A stretch of 64,000 nucleotides of DNA from Blautia massiliensis (ex Durand et al. 2017). Its GTDB lineage: Bacteria > Bacillota > Clostridia > Lachnospirales > Lachnospiraceae. A program made the translations under genes and the position numbers. The stretch spans positions 3,130,657 through 3,194,656 of the forward strand of contig NZ_LN913006.1 in NCBI RefSeq assembly GCF_001487165.1. Reading direction: 5' to 3'. Below the pieces are notes generated by a model. It made no database searches, had not been told where the DNA came from, and saw nothing but the letters and a program-made list of their open reading frames with translations. Shown here one piece after another: positions 16,116 to 24,820 of the stretch (position 1 is its first letter; the number at the start of each line of letters is the position of its first letter).

Positions 16116-18425
16116 TTAGTGCTTGGTGAGAAGAATACTTTTTGCCAGAGCAATTCCAGCTTGTGGATACAATTCTTGAATTGCTTGATATTTTTCTTCA
16201 ATCAATTCGGGTTCGTCTGCCCATATATCCTCATAAATTTTCAAGGCTTTTTTAAAATGGGTTTTCGCTTGCGAAATATTTGCAGTGATCAGGCAGATAC
16301 TTCCAAGGGATTCCTGTACCTGGGCATAATCCAAACAGTGGTTTGAATTATATTCTTTGATAATCTGTGCTAATTTCTGAAGAGCAGACAGGGCAAGGTC
16401 AGGTTCTTGTATTTCAATTAAGAGGACAGCATAATTATTAATCTGAGGAATACTGTCATTAGTATAAAGAAGCTGGTATTGTTGTAAAAGAGAGATACCC
16501 ATTTTCATGTGCCTTTTAGCGAGATCAAGTTGTCCGTTGATTCGGTAAAGCCCTCCAAGATTGGAATGGAGGTTGGAAACCAGGTGGGCATTTTCTTTTG
16601 TGGTTTCTTTTATTTGAGCAAGTGCTTCTTTTTCTAATTTTATCGCTTTTTCTGTTTTGGGTTCCAGAGTTGCCTGATAATCCAATAGTAAGGCACGGTC
16701 AGATGCAGTCCCGTAAGTATTTGCTTTTATAAAATGCTGTAGTTCCTGGATGATTTTTTTCATACCCTTTTGATAGTGGTACTTCTCCATATATGGAAAA
16801 ACATCTTCTAAAAATAACAGGTATTGGGGAATATCGTCCTTTTCAATGAAAAGCATGATGTTTTCTACTGTTTGAAATAATTTTTTATAATAGCTAACTT
16901 CAATGCCATGCATCAAACATATTTTTTGCAGAGAATCCAATAACGTGTGGCAGCTTGTAACAGAAGGTGCGGTCTCGGAAACTGCAATTTCCTGAATCAT
17001 TGGATGCAGAGAAATAGTATGCCGGAGACTTGACTGTACAAAACCTGTCTCGATCAGATCATTCACGTCATTTAAAGTAGGCAGCTCCAGCCATTTGGAA
17101 AATATACGGGCAGAAATACCAGATGAAGGCATAAAACACATATTGCACATAATATCCTGCTGTTTCCGTGATAAGGAGTATAACGAAAACAGGGTATGGA
17201 TATGGTTGTAATAGGTGGCTTTTTTGCTCTGACCATCTTTCATTACTTTAATCTTATCTTCATTATGAAGAGAAGCCTTTTCCTCTTGAAGTTTTATCAA
17301 TAATTGCTCTGGAGTTAAAATTCCATTTTCCAGAAGTTTGGCTGCCAGTTCGACAGCAAAAGTATGGTAGTGTACAGTTTCTATGATTTTTTCTACGATT
17401 GCCCGGTTTTCCTCTGCTTCTGAATAAAATACAGATGTCAGTTGAAAAAGAGTGGGTATATCTTTCAGTTCTTTTAATTGAAAACTACAGTATTCAGACA
17501 GTTGGCTTCTGGTTGTAAATAAAACCCGGCAACGGTATTTTAATACGACTGACAGGCAACTGTCCTGTGTGGATGTGACATTAAAATTGTCTATGATCAG
17601 CAGTGTATCAGATTTCAAAGAGCGTAAGAAACGGTTATGTCTTTGAAAACGTTCCTGCTCACTGATTTCTGGTGGATCATCAATAAAATCCATGTCTACA
17701 ATATCTTGATATAGATTACCGGTGTATTCCATATAGAGAATATTGGTGTACTGTTTTCTGTATTGCTTTGCATAGGCTTTAGCAAGCTCGCTTTTTCCAA
17801 TTCCGGCAATTCCATAAAGAAATATATGTCGGTTCTCTTCAAACAAAGTATGGAGTTCATCCAGTTCTTCTTCTCTTCCTAGAAAATGACGGCATGGTTT
17901 TGGGACTTCGCTGTCCATAATGTAATCCAGAACAATCGGAGATAGAACACCTCCTGCAATCAGTTTTTGATTTCTTGTATCACGTTTAATAAATTGCCGT
18001 TCCATACCAAAAGAAAGTACTTTTGCTAAAAACAACAGCCTTGAATCAGAAGGTTTATATAGAGATACAAGTTCCTGCTTTTTTGTATCCGAAATCGTAT
18101 CGTCCTGTATGAATAACGTGTAAATGTCCTGTATAACCATGTTGCAGTCTGCCATTAAGGGAAGTAAGTTCCGCTGAATGGTTGTTGCCAGTTTTTTCTG
18201 ATTGCTGGGTTTTGCATAATATGAGGTTATTTTGGGACTGATTTTTGCTTGTCCGGTTATCCAGCGGCAAATTAGACCATTATCCATAGAAAAATCTTCA
18301 TTTATCGGATCATTCATAAAATCTTCAAATAATTCGTATAAAAAATCAGGTTGGTTCATCTGATTGCTTTCACTGATTTGATTTTTTAGGCATGTGCTAA
18401 TAGAAGAAAAATCACATCGTTCCAA
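16116..18425 (-). CDS. STAND NTPase (NB-ARC-like) with TPR repeats
   Basis: A 769-residue signal-transduction NTPase. An N-terminal helical domain (about 1-175) of no recognised type is followed by a nucleotide-binding domain with the lead-in HFLGREEELDEL, Walker A GIAGIGKS (205-212), Walker B LLIIDN (275-280) and the VLFTTRSQL sensor loop (301-309). The C-terminal ~300 residues are TPR-like helices (for example HLVSNLHSNLGGLYRINGQ, NNYAVLLIEIQEPDLALSAL, SLGSICLITANISQAKTHF). Such proteins oligomerise on ligand sensing and serve as regulators or as anti-phage sensors. Translation starts at a TTG with a strong AGGAGGG site seven bases before. Its promoter contains a LexA-like box. Standing alone on a mobile element, a defence or element-control role is plausible but not shown. 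Confidence 0.85.
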   Translation of the reverse strand: MERCDFSSISTCLKNQISESNQMNQPDFLYELFEDFMNDPINEDFSMDNGLICRWITGQAKISPKITSYYAKPSNQKKLATTIQRNLLPLMADCNMVIQDIYTLFIQDDTISDTKKQELVSLYKPSDSRLLFLAKVLSFGMERQFIKRDTRNQKLIAGGVLSPIVLDYIMDSEVPKPCRHFLGREEELDELHTLFEENRHIFLYGIAGIGKSELAKAYAKQYRKQYTNILYMEYTGNLYQDIVDMDFIDDPPEISEQERFQRHNRFLRSLKSDTLLIIDNFNVTSTQDSCLSVVLKYRCRVLFTTRSQLSEYCSFQLKELKDIPTLFQLTSVFYSEAEENRAIVEKIIETVHYHTFAVELAAKLLENGILTPEQLLIKLQEEKASLHNEDKIKVMKDGQSKKATYYNHIHTLFSLYSLSRKQQDIMCNMCFMPSSGISARIFSKWLELPTLNDVNDLIETGFVQSSLRHTISLHPMIQEIAVSETAPSVTSCHTLLDSLQKICLMHGIEVSYYKKLFQTVENIMLFIEKDDIPQYLLFLEDVFPYMEKYHYQKGMKKIIQELQHFIKANTYGTASDRALLLDYQATLEPKTEKAIKLEKEALAQIKETTKENAHLVSNLHSNLGGLYRINGQLDLAKRHMKMGISLLQQYQLLYTNDSIPQINNYAVLLIEIQEPDLALSALQKLAQIIKEYNSNHCLDYAQVQESLGSICLITANISQAKTHFKKALKIYEDIWADEPELIEEKYQAIQELYPQAGIALAKSILLTKH

Positions 18426-18474
18426 CAGAAATCCCTCCTTTGGTTTTCGTGTTTTATATTCTTAAAGTCTTTTT

Positions 18475-18503
18475 ATTATAACACGAACAAATGTTCCGGA
18501 CAA
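18475..18503 (-). promoter_or_regulatory. Promoter of the STAND gene with a LexA-like box in the spacer
   Basis: On the minus strand TTGTCC (18503-18498), a 17-base spacer and TATAAT (18480-18475) form a good sigma-A promoter about 45 bases before the RBS. The spacer contains CGAACAAATGTTCC (18484-18497, plus strand), which fits the Gram-positive LexA consensus CGAACRNRYGTTYC at every position. Repression by LexA and release on DNA damage is therefore predicted. Confidence 0.7.
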
Positions 18504-18606
18504 TAGGAATTGATACTGTATAGGAAGAAAATGAATCTTAAAAACTCAATCTGCGGTCAATTTCAATTCAATGTGATTGGTGCAGAATAATTTTAGAATG
18601 TAATCA

Positions 18607-18620
18607 GGCTTTCGAAAGCC
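18607..18620. promoter_or_regulatory. Perfect 14-bp palindrome upstream of tnpW/recombinase operon
   Basis: GGCTTTCGAAAGCC lies about 80 bases before tnpW in the gap between the divergent STAND and recombinase transcripts. It could be an operator for the recombinase operon; nothing identifies the binding protein. Confidence 0.4.
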
Positions 18621-18702
18621 GAATTCAATTCATACAGAACTTTTGTACAATCCTGCCGGCATAGGATGTAGAGAGAACTGTATGCTGAAGGAGGCATATA
18701 GC

Positions 18703-18870
18703 ATGAATACGTTATTTGATTCTGTAGAAGTTCTGGATACAAAAAAAGAAATCCAAAAAGAGAATGTAAGCTATGAACATGCAGGATATCAGATTCGAGT
18801 GCATTTTAATGGGGAAAAGACATTGATCCAGTGCATTCAGAATCTTACTGAACGAAAAATTGCAGGTTGA
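18703..18870 (+). CDS. tnpW: Transposon-encoded TnpW-family small protein
   Basis: A 55-residue protein (MNTLFDSVEVLDTKKEIQ..., ending IQNLTERKIAG). The YEHAGYQIRVHFNGEKTL stretch matches the TnpW family, small proteins encoded just before the large serine recombinases of Tn4451-like elements. The ATG at 18703 is used because GGAGG lies eight bases upstream (18690-18694); a TTG at 18643 would add 20 unrelated residues. The function is not known; its constant place before the recombinases suggests a role in excision or its control. Confidence 0.75.
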   Translation: MNTLFDSVEVLDTKKEIQKENVSYEHAGYQIRVHFNGEKTLIQCIQNLTERKIAG

Positions 18871-18946
18871 TTTTCTTAAGTTCTTGTTGTAAAATAAAGA
18901 CAATTAAAGACAATGACTACGCAAGACCGATGAAAAGAGGGATAGA

Positions 18947-20536
18947 ATGTATCAGGCAGGAATTTATTGCCGAATTTCCATTGAAGAGCAAAATAAAGAG
19001 GGTGAATACAGCAATAGTATTCACTCTCAGATTCAGATGGCAAGAGATTATATTGCAGAGAATAAAGATATTGCAGAGAAAAAAGTTTATGTAGACGATG
19101 GGGCTTCTGGAAGTAATTTTGAAAGAACTGAATTTCGGAGGATGCTGGCAGATATTGAGCTTGGTGTTATCAATATGGTGATTTTTAAGGACGTATCTCG
19201 ACTTGGAAGAGAACATATTGATACCAACTATTATCTAGGCAAATATTTCCCGGAGAAACAGATTCGGATTGTTTCGATTCTGGATAATTATGATTCAGCC
19301 GTTGGAACTTATGATGAAATGTTAGAAATAAAAACTTTGCTGAATGATATGTATTTGAGAGATACATCCAGAAAGATTAAGACAACGATTCAGACCAAAA
19401 GAAGTATGGGCGAATATACTCCGAAACAGCCCCCCTTTGGATATGTGAAAAGTAAAACAATTCATAATCATCTGGAAATTGATCCTTATGCAGCCGAGGT
19501 TGTTCGAAGAATTTACAGAATGTATCAAAATGGATTTGGCTGTACGGTTATTTGCAGGACTTTGAATGAAGATGAAATCCCTTGTCCCGCAAAATATAAA
19601 AAGGAAGTTTTAAAAACCAATTATGTATGGGATTCGGGAAAAGGTCTGTGGACATCGTCTACTGTAAGTGGAATTTTAAAGAATCCGGTCTATACTGGGG
19701 CGGTTGTGATTCGGAAACATGAAAGACCGTCTTATAAGCTGAAATACAAAAAGGCAATTCCCCTGGAAGAAATGGAGCTGGTGCCGGATGCACATGAGGC
19801 AATCATTTCTAAAGAAGAGTTTGATAGGGTTCAGCAAATAAGAAAGGGGCGCAGAGTTTCCTATTTTGATAAAAACAATGAACCACATAAATATGTGGGA
19901 CTGCTCTTTTGTGGGAAATGTAAAACAGCCATGCGAAAACGTTATCTGGCATCTCATAAAGACTATGACGGATATATGTGTGGTTTTCATCAGAAGCAGG
20001 GGCAGAATTACTGTGAGCTGAATCATATTACATTTGAAAAGCTGGATGAACTGGTTGTATTTGCAATCAACCAGCAATTGAAACAGATGAAGATGGATAT
20101 GAAGAATCTGGAAACTCAGATCAGACAGAAACAGCCGGAACTGGATGGTAAAATTGCAAAATTGCAGGCAAAAATAGAAAGAAATCTGGAATACCGGAAA
20201 CGAGCATATGAACAGTTTATGGATGAAGTACTTTCCAAAGAGGAATATCTGGAATTAAAACAGATGTATGAAACAGAGAATCAGAAATATCAAAAAGAAT
20301 TATCAGAACTGAACCATGAAGAGCAAAGGCAGCGGGCGGCGGTCAATGAAACAAAGATATGGTTGGAGCACTTTAATCGCAGAAGAATAACGGTAAAGCA
20401 GCTTACCAGAGAAGCGCTTGTGGAGTTAGTTGATAAAATTTATGTATATCCAGAGCAGAAAATAGATATATATTTTAAGTTTGCTTCAGTAGAGAGTTCA
20501 CCAGATAGAATACTTGAGAAAGATGGGGTGATATGA
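18947..20536 (+). CDS. Large serine recombinase A (TnpX/TndX family)
   Basis: A 529-residue site-specific recombinase. The N-terminal resolvase domain has the catalytic Ser11 in YCRIS and the conserved arginines of KDVSRLGREHI. It is followed by the recombinase domain (about 165-280, PPFGYVK... LKNPVYTGAVV), a zinc ribbon (LLFCGKCKTAMRKR ... CGFHQKQGQNYC) and a coiled-coil segment (about 370-470). Length and order match large serine integrases. Its stop overlaps the start of recombinase B (ATGA), so both are made together; paired recombinases probably act jointly in excision and insertion of the element. Confidence 0.92.
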   Translation: MYQAGIYCRISIEEQNKEGEYSNSIHSQIQMARDYIAENKDIAEKKVYVDDGASGSNFERTEFRRMLADIELGVINMVIFKDVSRLGREHIDTNYYLGKYFPEKQIRIVSILDNYDSAVGTYDEMLEIKTLLNDMYLRDTSRKIKTTIQTKRSMGEYTPKQPPFGYVKSKTIHNHLEIDPYAAEVVRRIYRMYQNGFGCTVICRTLNEDEIPCPAKYKKEVLKTNYVWDSGKGLWTSSTVSGILKNPVYTGAVVIRKHERPSYKLKYKKAIPLEEMELVPDAHEAIISKEEFDRVQQIRKGRRVSYFDKNNEPHKYVGLLFCGKCKTAMRKRYLASHKDYDGYMCGFHQKQGQNYCELNHITFEKLDELVVFAINQQLKQMKMDMKNLETQIRQKQPELDGKIAKLQAKIERNLEYRKRAYEQFMDEVLSKEEYLELKQMYETENQKYQKELSELNHEEQRQRAAVNETKIWLEHFNRRRITVKQLTREALVELVDKIYVYPEQKIDIYFKFASVESSPDRILEKDGVI

Positions 20537-22125
20537 TGTATCAGATGGGTGTATATTGTCGTCTGTCGAAGGATGATGGAGAGAATAAAGTTAGTGAGAG
20601 TATTGAAAATCAGATGAAACTGATTCGTGAGTATGTGACTAAATCAGAGGATCTGGAAATCGCAGATATTTATATTGATGACGGTTATTCGGGGCTTTAT
20701 TTTGCGAATAGACCGGAATTTCAGCGGATGATGGAGGATATCTACAAAGGGAAAATTCAAGGCGTTATTACGAAAGATATTTCCCGGCTTGGGCGTGAAC
20801 ATATTGAAACCAGTAACTATATTGAGCGTGTTTTTCCATCTTTGGGTGTGCGTTATATTGCAATTTTGGATGGCGTGGATTCTGTTCATCACAGTAATGA
20901 AGAATTGGCACAGTTTAAGACGTTGTTTAATGATATGTATAGTCGTGATATATCTAAGAAAATCAGAGGTGCATTGACCGCCCAGAAGAAACGGGGACAG
21001 TTTATGTCTGGGTTTGCCCCATATGGATATGTAAAAGATCCGGCAGATAAGCATCATTTTCTTGTAGATGAAGAAGCAGCTAAAGTGGTACGGAGAATCT
21101 TTTATATGAGTTTGGAAGGATATTCCAGGGATGGTATTGCAAAGAAACTGAATCAGGAAGGAATTCTGACACCGTCAGAGTATAAGAGAAAGGTGCAGGG
21201 ATTGAAATATGCCAATGCATTAGAAAAAGCGGGTGCAAAGGGCTGGGCATATCCTACGATCAATGTAATTTTGCGAAACAGAGTTTATACAGGGGCTATG
21301 GTACAGCATAAATCAGAAAAGATATCCTATAAAGTGGAAAAGTATCAATATATTCCAGAGGAACAGCAGTATATTGTGGAAGGAATGCACGAAGCAATTA
21401 TTAGCAAAGATACTTTTGAGCAGGTACAGGAACTTATGAAGAAAAGAACACGGACACCGGGATTTAATAGCGAAGTGAGAAAGGTAAATCCATACGCAGG
21501 AATTATTGTTTGTGGAGATTGCGGATATAATTTCCAGAGGGTTACTTGTCGGGACGGTTATGAGTGCGGTACCTATCACAAAAAAGGAAACACAGTTTGT
21601 TATTCTCATTTCATTAAAAAAGAAGTATTGGATTCTATTGTAAAAAATGAAATCCAAAGACAAGCGGAACTGGCACTGAAAGAAAGTGATAAGGATGAAA
21701 TATTAAAAGTAGCAGATAGGAAGAAGGAGGTGCAGAGACGATGTGCAGAAGCAGACCAGCAGATTGAACGGTTACAAAAAGAACTTGCGGCTGTCCAAAA
21801 GTATAAAAAGAAAACTTACGAAAATTATGTAGATGGTGTTCTGGATAAAGAAGAATATCTCTCCTATAAGGCAGAATATGAAAAGCAGGATAAAGATATC
21901 AGGGCGAAGATTCAGTTGGCAGAACAAGAGAAAGACAGCTTTGGAGAGGCAGAAGAATCTTATGAAAACTGGATAGAGAAATTTATCAAGTATGGAACAT
22001 TATCCGAAGTGACAAGAGAAATTGTGACAGAATTGATTGAAAAAATTGTTGTGAATGGAGATAAGAGCATTGATATTGTATTTAAGTATCAGTCGCCTTA
22101 TCCGGTAGAAAAACAGGCAGTGTAA
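20533..22125 (+). CDS. Large serine recombinase B (TnpX/TndX family)
   Basis: A 530-residue paralogue of recombinase A with catalytic Ser12 in YCRLS, TKDISRLGREHIETSNYIE, the recombinase domain (FAPYGYVKDPADK ... LRNRVYTGAMV), zinc ribbon (IVCGDCGYNFQR ... CGTYHKKGNTVC) and a coiled-coil region. It ends 25 bases before the right inverted end of the element, the usual position for the integrase. Translational coupling to recombinase A is through the four-base overlap. Both reading frames look intact, so the element may still be mobile. Confidence 0.92.
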   Translation: MMYQMGVYCRLSKDDGENKVSESIENQMKLIREYVTKSEDLEIADIYIDDGYSGLYFANRPEFQRMMEDIYKGKIQGVITKDISRLGREHIETSNYIERVFPSLGVRYIAILDGVDSVHHSNEELAQFKTLFNDMYSRDISKKIRGALTAQKKRGQFMSGFAPYGYVKDPADKHHFLVDEEAAKVVRRIFYMSLEGYSRDGIAKKLNQEGILTPSEYKRKVQGLKYANALEKAGAKGWAYPTINVILRNRVYTGAMVQHKSEKISYKVEKYQYIPEEQQYIVEGMHEAIISKDTFEQVQELMKKRTRTPGFNSEVRKVNPYAGIIVCGDCGYNFQRVTCRDGYECGTYHKKGNTVCYSHFIKKEVLDSIVKNEIQRQAELALKESDKDEILKVADRKKEVQRRCAEADQQIERLQKELAAVQKYKKKTYENYVDGVLDKEEYLSYKAEYEKQDKDIRAKIQLAEQEKDSFGEAEESYENWIEKFIKYGTLSEVTREIVTELIEKIVVNGDKSIDIVFKYQSPYPVEKQAV

Positions 22126-22149
22126 AGACTGCAAATTTTTTTACAGTAA

Positions 22150-22171
22150 TTTTCCCCTAGTTATAATGAAC
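22150..22171 (-). repeat. Right attachment end: inverted terminal sequence plus ATGAAC core
   Basis: TTTTCCCCTAGTTATAA (22150-22166) is the inverted partner of 708-724, and ATGAAC (22166-22171) repeats the left core. Peptidase coding sequence resumes directly afterwards, preceded by a short ACACAC run that matters for the reading frame of the rejoined gene. Confidence 0.8.
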
Positions 22172-23084
22172 ACACAGAGGGGATTCTCTTCTGGAAAACT
22201 ATATTGATACAGTTGCGGCCATGGGGCGGACTGTGATCGTTACAGGAACCGGAAATAACGGCAGCCAGCCCTGGCATGCAGGAGGAATCCTGCAGCAGGG
22301 GAAAACAGAAGAGATCCAGTTGGCGGTGGGAGCTTTTGAGCCCACATTAAATGTACAGTTATGGAAGGATTATGAAGATGAGATGGAAATTTATCTGGAA
22401 AGTCCGTCCGGAGAACGGATCGGTCCATTATATGAAAGGCTGGGTCCACAGCGGCATCTGCTGGAAAATACAGAGCTTTTGATCTATTATGGAAAACCCG
22501 GTCCCTATCAGCTGTCCCAGGAAATCTACATAGATTTCATTCCTGAGGGTAATTATGTGGACAGCGGTGTCTGGAAAGTTCTTTTAAGTGGAAAACGTGT
22601 GCGCTCCGGGCAGTATTTCCTCTGGCTGCCGGGTGGAAATGTACTGAATCGCGGAACCGGGTTTTATTCTCCGCGGGCTGTGGGAACTTTGACGATTCCT
22701 TCCACTGCCGGAAAAGTTATTTCTGTTGGAGCTTATGATTCCAGACAGAATGCCTACGCAGATTTTTCCGGAAGGGGAAGTCAGTTCTTGCCGATCCGGA
22801 AGCCTGATCTCGCAGCTCCCGGTGTATCCATCTCCGCCCCGGTTCCCGGCGGAGGCTACGCCACTGTCACCGGAACCTCCTTTGCGGCACCCTTTGTCAG
22901 CGGAAGCGCAGCTCTGCTTATGGAATGGGGGATCGTGAAAGGAAATGATCCGTTTCTTTATGGGGAAAAGGTGAAGGCATATCTGAGGAAAGGCGCACAG
23001 AGTGTGGGCGGATATGAGGAATATCCGAATGTGGAGGTGGGATGGGGGATTTTATGTACAGCCAAAAGTCTCCCTCATATGTGA
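22172..23084 (+). pseudogene. S8 subtilase (Csp-like), C-terminal fragment
   Basis: This is the rear half of the protease begun at 1-706. The frame reads HRGDSLLENYIDTVAAMGRT and continues with the oxyanion region VTGTGNNGS and the catalytic Ser motif GTSFAAPFVSGSAALLMEWG. The large insert between them is normal in Csp-like subtilases. An ATG at 22221 could in principle start a 287-residue protein but it has no ribosome site and would lack Asp and His. Joining at one ATGAAC copy leaves the halves out of frame by one AC unit; dropping one AC of the ACACAC run restores the reading HEHRGDSLLEN. Confidence 0.9.
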
Positions 23085-23167
23085 AAGTTAAATGTTGTGG
23101 TAGAGAGTGGAGCGAAGTTTATATTAAAACTCCTAAACAAATGTTAGACTTAGAAGTAAACTTGTAC

Positions 23168-23195
23168 TTGAATTAGTTTAAACGTTCGTTATAAT
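23168..23195 (+). promoter_or_regulatory. Promoter upstream of the XRE gene
   Basis: TTGAAT (23168-23173), a 16-base spacer and TATAAT (23190-23195) lie 36 bases before the start codon. The spacer contains AACGTT, a possible autoregulatory operator. Confidence 0.55.
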
Positions 23196-23230
23196 TAAAA
23201 TTAGATAATAAAAACGTAAGGAGAAGACTA

Positions 23231-23467
23231 ATGATAGCAGATGAAATGAAAGTCGATAAAGTTCAAACAGGAAAGAGAATTAAAAAGTTAATGGACGAAA
23301 AAGGAGATACGGTATTGACTTTATCTCAAATAACAGGGCTATCAAAAAGTGCGATTCGAAATTATATAAATGGGAAAAATCCACCAAGCTTGCAAAATTT
23401 AGGGGTTATAGCAGATATTTACAGTGTAAATATCTCTGAAATTGTTGTTTACAGGAAGGAAAAATAA
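23231..23467 (+). CDS. XRE-family helix-turn-helix regulator
   Basis: A 78-residue protein with a Cro/CI-type helix-turn-helix (GKRIKKLMDEKGDTVLTLSQ, ITGLSKSAIRNYINGKNPPS, LQNLGVIADIYSVNISEIV). A strong AAGGAGA site precedes the ATG. It is followed one base after its stop by a gene of unknown function, with which it likely forms an operon. It may repress its own promoter. It opens the accessory patch right of the interrupted peptidase. Confidence 0.85.
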   Translation: MIADEMKVDKVQTGKRIKKLMDEKGDTVLTLSQITGLSKSAIRNYINGKNPPSLQNLGVIADIYSVNISEIVVYRKEK

Positions 23468-23468
23468 G

Positions 23469-24104
23469 ATGGAAGAATCACAGCAAATGATGATAAAAGA
23501 AGGTATTATAGAATATATGAAAACTAAAGTAGGGGTGGAAAGAACTGTTGATGAAATAAAATTATATGTAGAGCAACATAAGGTGAGAATAGATAAAGGT
23601 TCAAGTGCGCTTAGAAATGCATTATTTAGCTTAAAGAAGGAAAATCCTGCTTTAATTAATGTGAGAAGGGGCGTATATATATGGAAAGAAGAGAATGTGA
23701 AAGAAAAGGATAATACTGTTTCAAAATATGATTTTTCTGATTTTATCACTATTTCAAATTTAAGAAAGCGAGAAAATAATTTGGTGATAAGTATTTTTCA
23801 AGATGGTACATTTTCGTTGAATTCAAGTTTATTGCAGTATTTACCTGAAAGAAAAGTTGAAATTAAATTGAAACAAGACTGTTCACAATTAGCAATTATC
23901 AAAAAAGGAAATATGAAGATAGATTTGGGGAAAAATGGAAGAATAAAAAATTATGACATTATAAAAAGATTAGAAAAACAGAAGAAGAAATTTCCGATAT
24001 ACTATGTTGGAAGTTGGGATGAACAAGAGGAAATATGGATTGGGAATCTTACCACTAATAACCCCAATAAAAGAAATGTTCGTAGAAAGAAAAATATTAA
24101 ATAA
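23469..24104 (+). CDS. Hypothetical protein, partner of the XRE regulator
   Basis: A 211-residue protein not recognised. Its first ~70 residues (EGIIEYMKTKVGVERTVDEI ... SSALRNALFSLKKENPALINVRRGVYIW) look like a winged helix, with the final YIW strand typical of that fold. The rest is Lys-rich and ends in a very basic tail (NKRNVRRKKNIK). It starts with ATG after GGAAGGA and follows the XRE gene at once. The pair might be a regulatory or toxin-antitoxin-like unit, but nothing in the sequence proves this. Confidence 0.6.
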   Translation: MEESQQMMIKEGIIEYMKTKVGVERTVDEIKLYVEQHKVRIDKGSSALRNALFSLKKENPALINVRRGVYIWKEENVKEKDNTVSKYDFSDFITISNLRKRENNLVISIFQDGTFSLNSSLLQYLPERKVEIKLKQDCSQLAIIKKGNMKIDLGKNGRIKNYDIIKRLEKQKKKFPIYYVGSWDEQEEIWIGNLTTNNPNKRNVRRKKNIK

Positions 24105-24171
24105 TCAGCGCATTGAGTCTGAAAGTAGTTTATGGGTTATCTCAGTAGATTGAAAAAAAGTATGTGATGTT

Positions 24172-24327
24172 ATGGCAATAAGATTAGTAGAATATTTGAG
24201 AAGTCTGGTACGAGAGCTTGCAAAATTGCCGGATGAGACTGAGTGGGTAGAATTTAAATGTAATAACAAGCAGCCACAAATGATAGGTGAATATATTTCA
24301 GCTCTTAGTAATGTAGCTGCGTTGTGA
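24172..24327 (+). pseudogene. AlbA_2/Schlafen-type ATP-binding protein, N-terminal stub
   Basis: The 51 codons read MAIRLVEYLRSLVRELAKLP then DETEWVEFKCNN and IGEYISALSNVAAL, the characteristic beginning of AlbA_2 (Schlafen-like) putative DNA-binding ATPase proteins (ETEWVEFK and ISALSN motifs). The gene stops where IS256-type terminal sequence begins, so the remaining ~90 percent was lost or displaced by that insertion. Confidence 0.75.
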
Positions 24328-24330
24328 ACA

Positions 24331-24820
24331 GAGTTTGTCAAGTAAAGTGTGTAAATTTATATTTTTTGGCGGTCATTTTTTGACCGCTATTTTGCATCTA
24401 CTAATCAAAAGGAAGTTCCTCACCATTGCGATAAGCTTTATATAGAAGCAACATATCGTGCTCTTTGAGATACTGATAGCAGGTAAGAAGTTCATTCATG
24501 AGCGTTATCCATTGTTATTTCACCTGAATTATGTTCCTGTTCTTCAAAATAGTCATAATATTTACTCATAAAAATCCTTCTGAATTCCATTAGAAATTTT
24601 CGTATTTCAGTATCCGTGCTTGAATTTAATCGTCCATGGAGAGCTGGTTTCTTACTATAGCCCAATTCGAAACTAATCGACCATTTCGCTTTTTGTAAAG
24701 CTCCGTAATTCGCAAATATAATGCTTTCATTACCGAATCCTAATTTTGGAAAGAGCCTTTCTTGGTTACTTTCCGAAAACTGGAGTTGATCGATTCTATG
24801 GCGTTTGTGCAGTGTATTGT
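24331..24820 (-). mobile_element. IS256-family insertion sequence remnant
   Basis: The left edge has a typical IS end (GAGTTTGTCAAGTAAAGTGT), and the right part encodes the end of an IS256-type transposase on the minus strand. Between them are a GCGGTCA/TGACCGC hairpin (24369-24387) and two short overlapping minus-strand frames (25 residues, 24492-24569, and 32 residues, 24401-24499) that may be passenger peptides or debris. The transposase's front and the other IS end are missing; the fragment is fused directly to a broken serine recombinase gene. Confidence 0.75.
24626..24820 (-). pseudogene. IS256-family transposase, C-terminal fragment
   Basis: The minus strand reads IHCTNAIESINSSFRKVTKK, GSFQN, an in-frame TAG at 24740-24742, then DSVMKALYLRITELYKK and NWAIVRNQLSMDD with a stop at 24626-24628. 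TNAIESINSSFRKVTK and ALYLRI are hallmarks of the IS256/mutator transposase C-terminus. The internal stop and missing front show it is dead. Confidence 0.85.

Larger units (their letters stand above)
701..22171. mobile_element. Mobilizable serine-recombinase transposon (Tn4451-like) with plasmid replication/partition genes
   Basis: The element interrupts the S8 subtilase gene. Both ends carry the short direct repeat ATGAAC (701-706 and 22166-22171). Just inside them lie 17-bp imperfect inverted ends matching at 15 of 17 positions: 708-724 (TTATAATTAAGGGAAAA) and the complement of 22150-22166. The right end holds tnpW and two large serine recombinases and the left end holds tnpV, the gene content known from Tn4451/Tn5397-type elements. 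Between them are a MobQ relaxase with its oriT, a repA/dnaC-like/parM/parR block, a peptide-maturation cluster and a STAND NTPase. The length is about 21.46 kb. No type IV secretion genes were seen, so it is probably mobilizable rather than self-conjugative. The exact crossover dinucleotide is not fixed by the sequence; GA, as in TnpX/TndX sites, is possible. Confidence 0.88.

Noticed and set aside
18622..18645. Second LexA-like site (GAACTTTTGTAC) before tnpW
   Set aside because: It misses the GTTC half-site and the flanking bases of the consensus, and no promoter elements are aligned with it.
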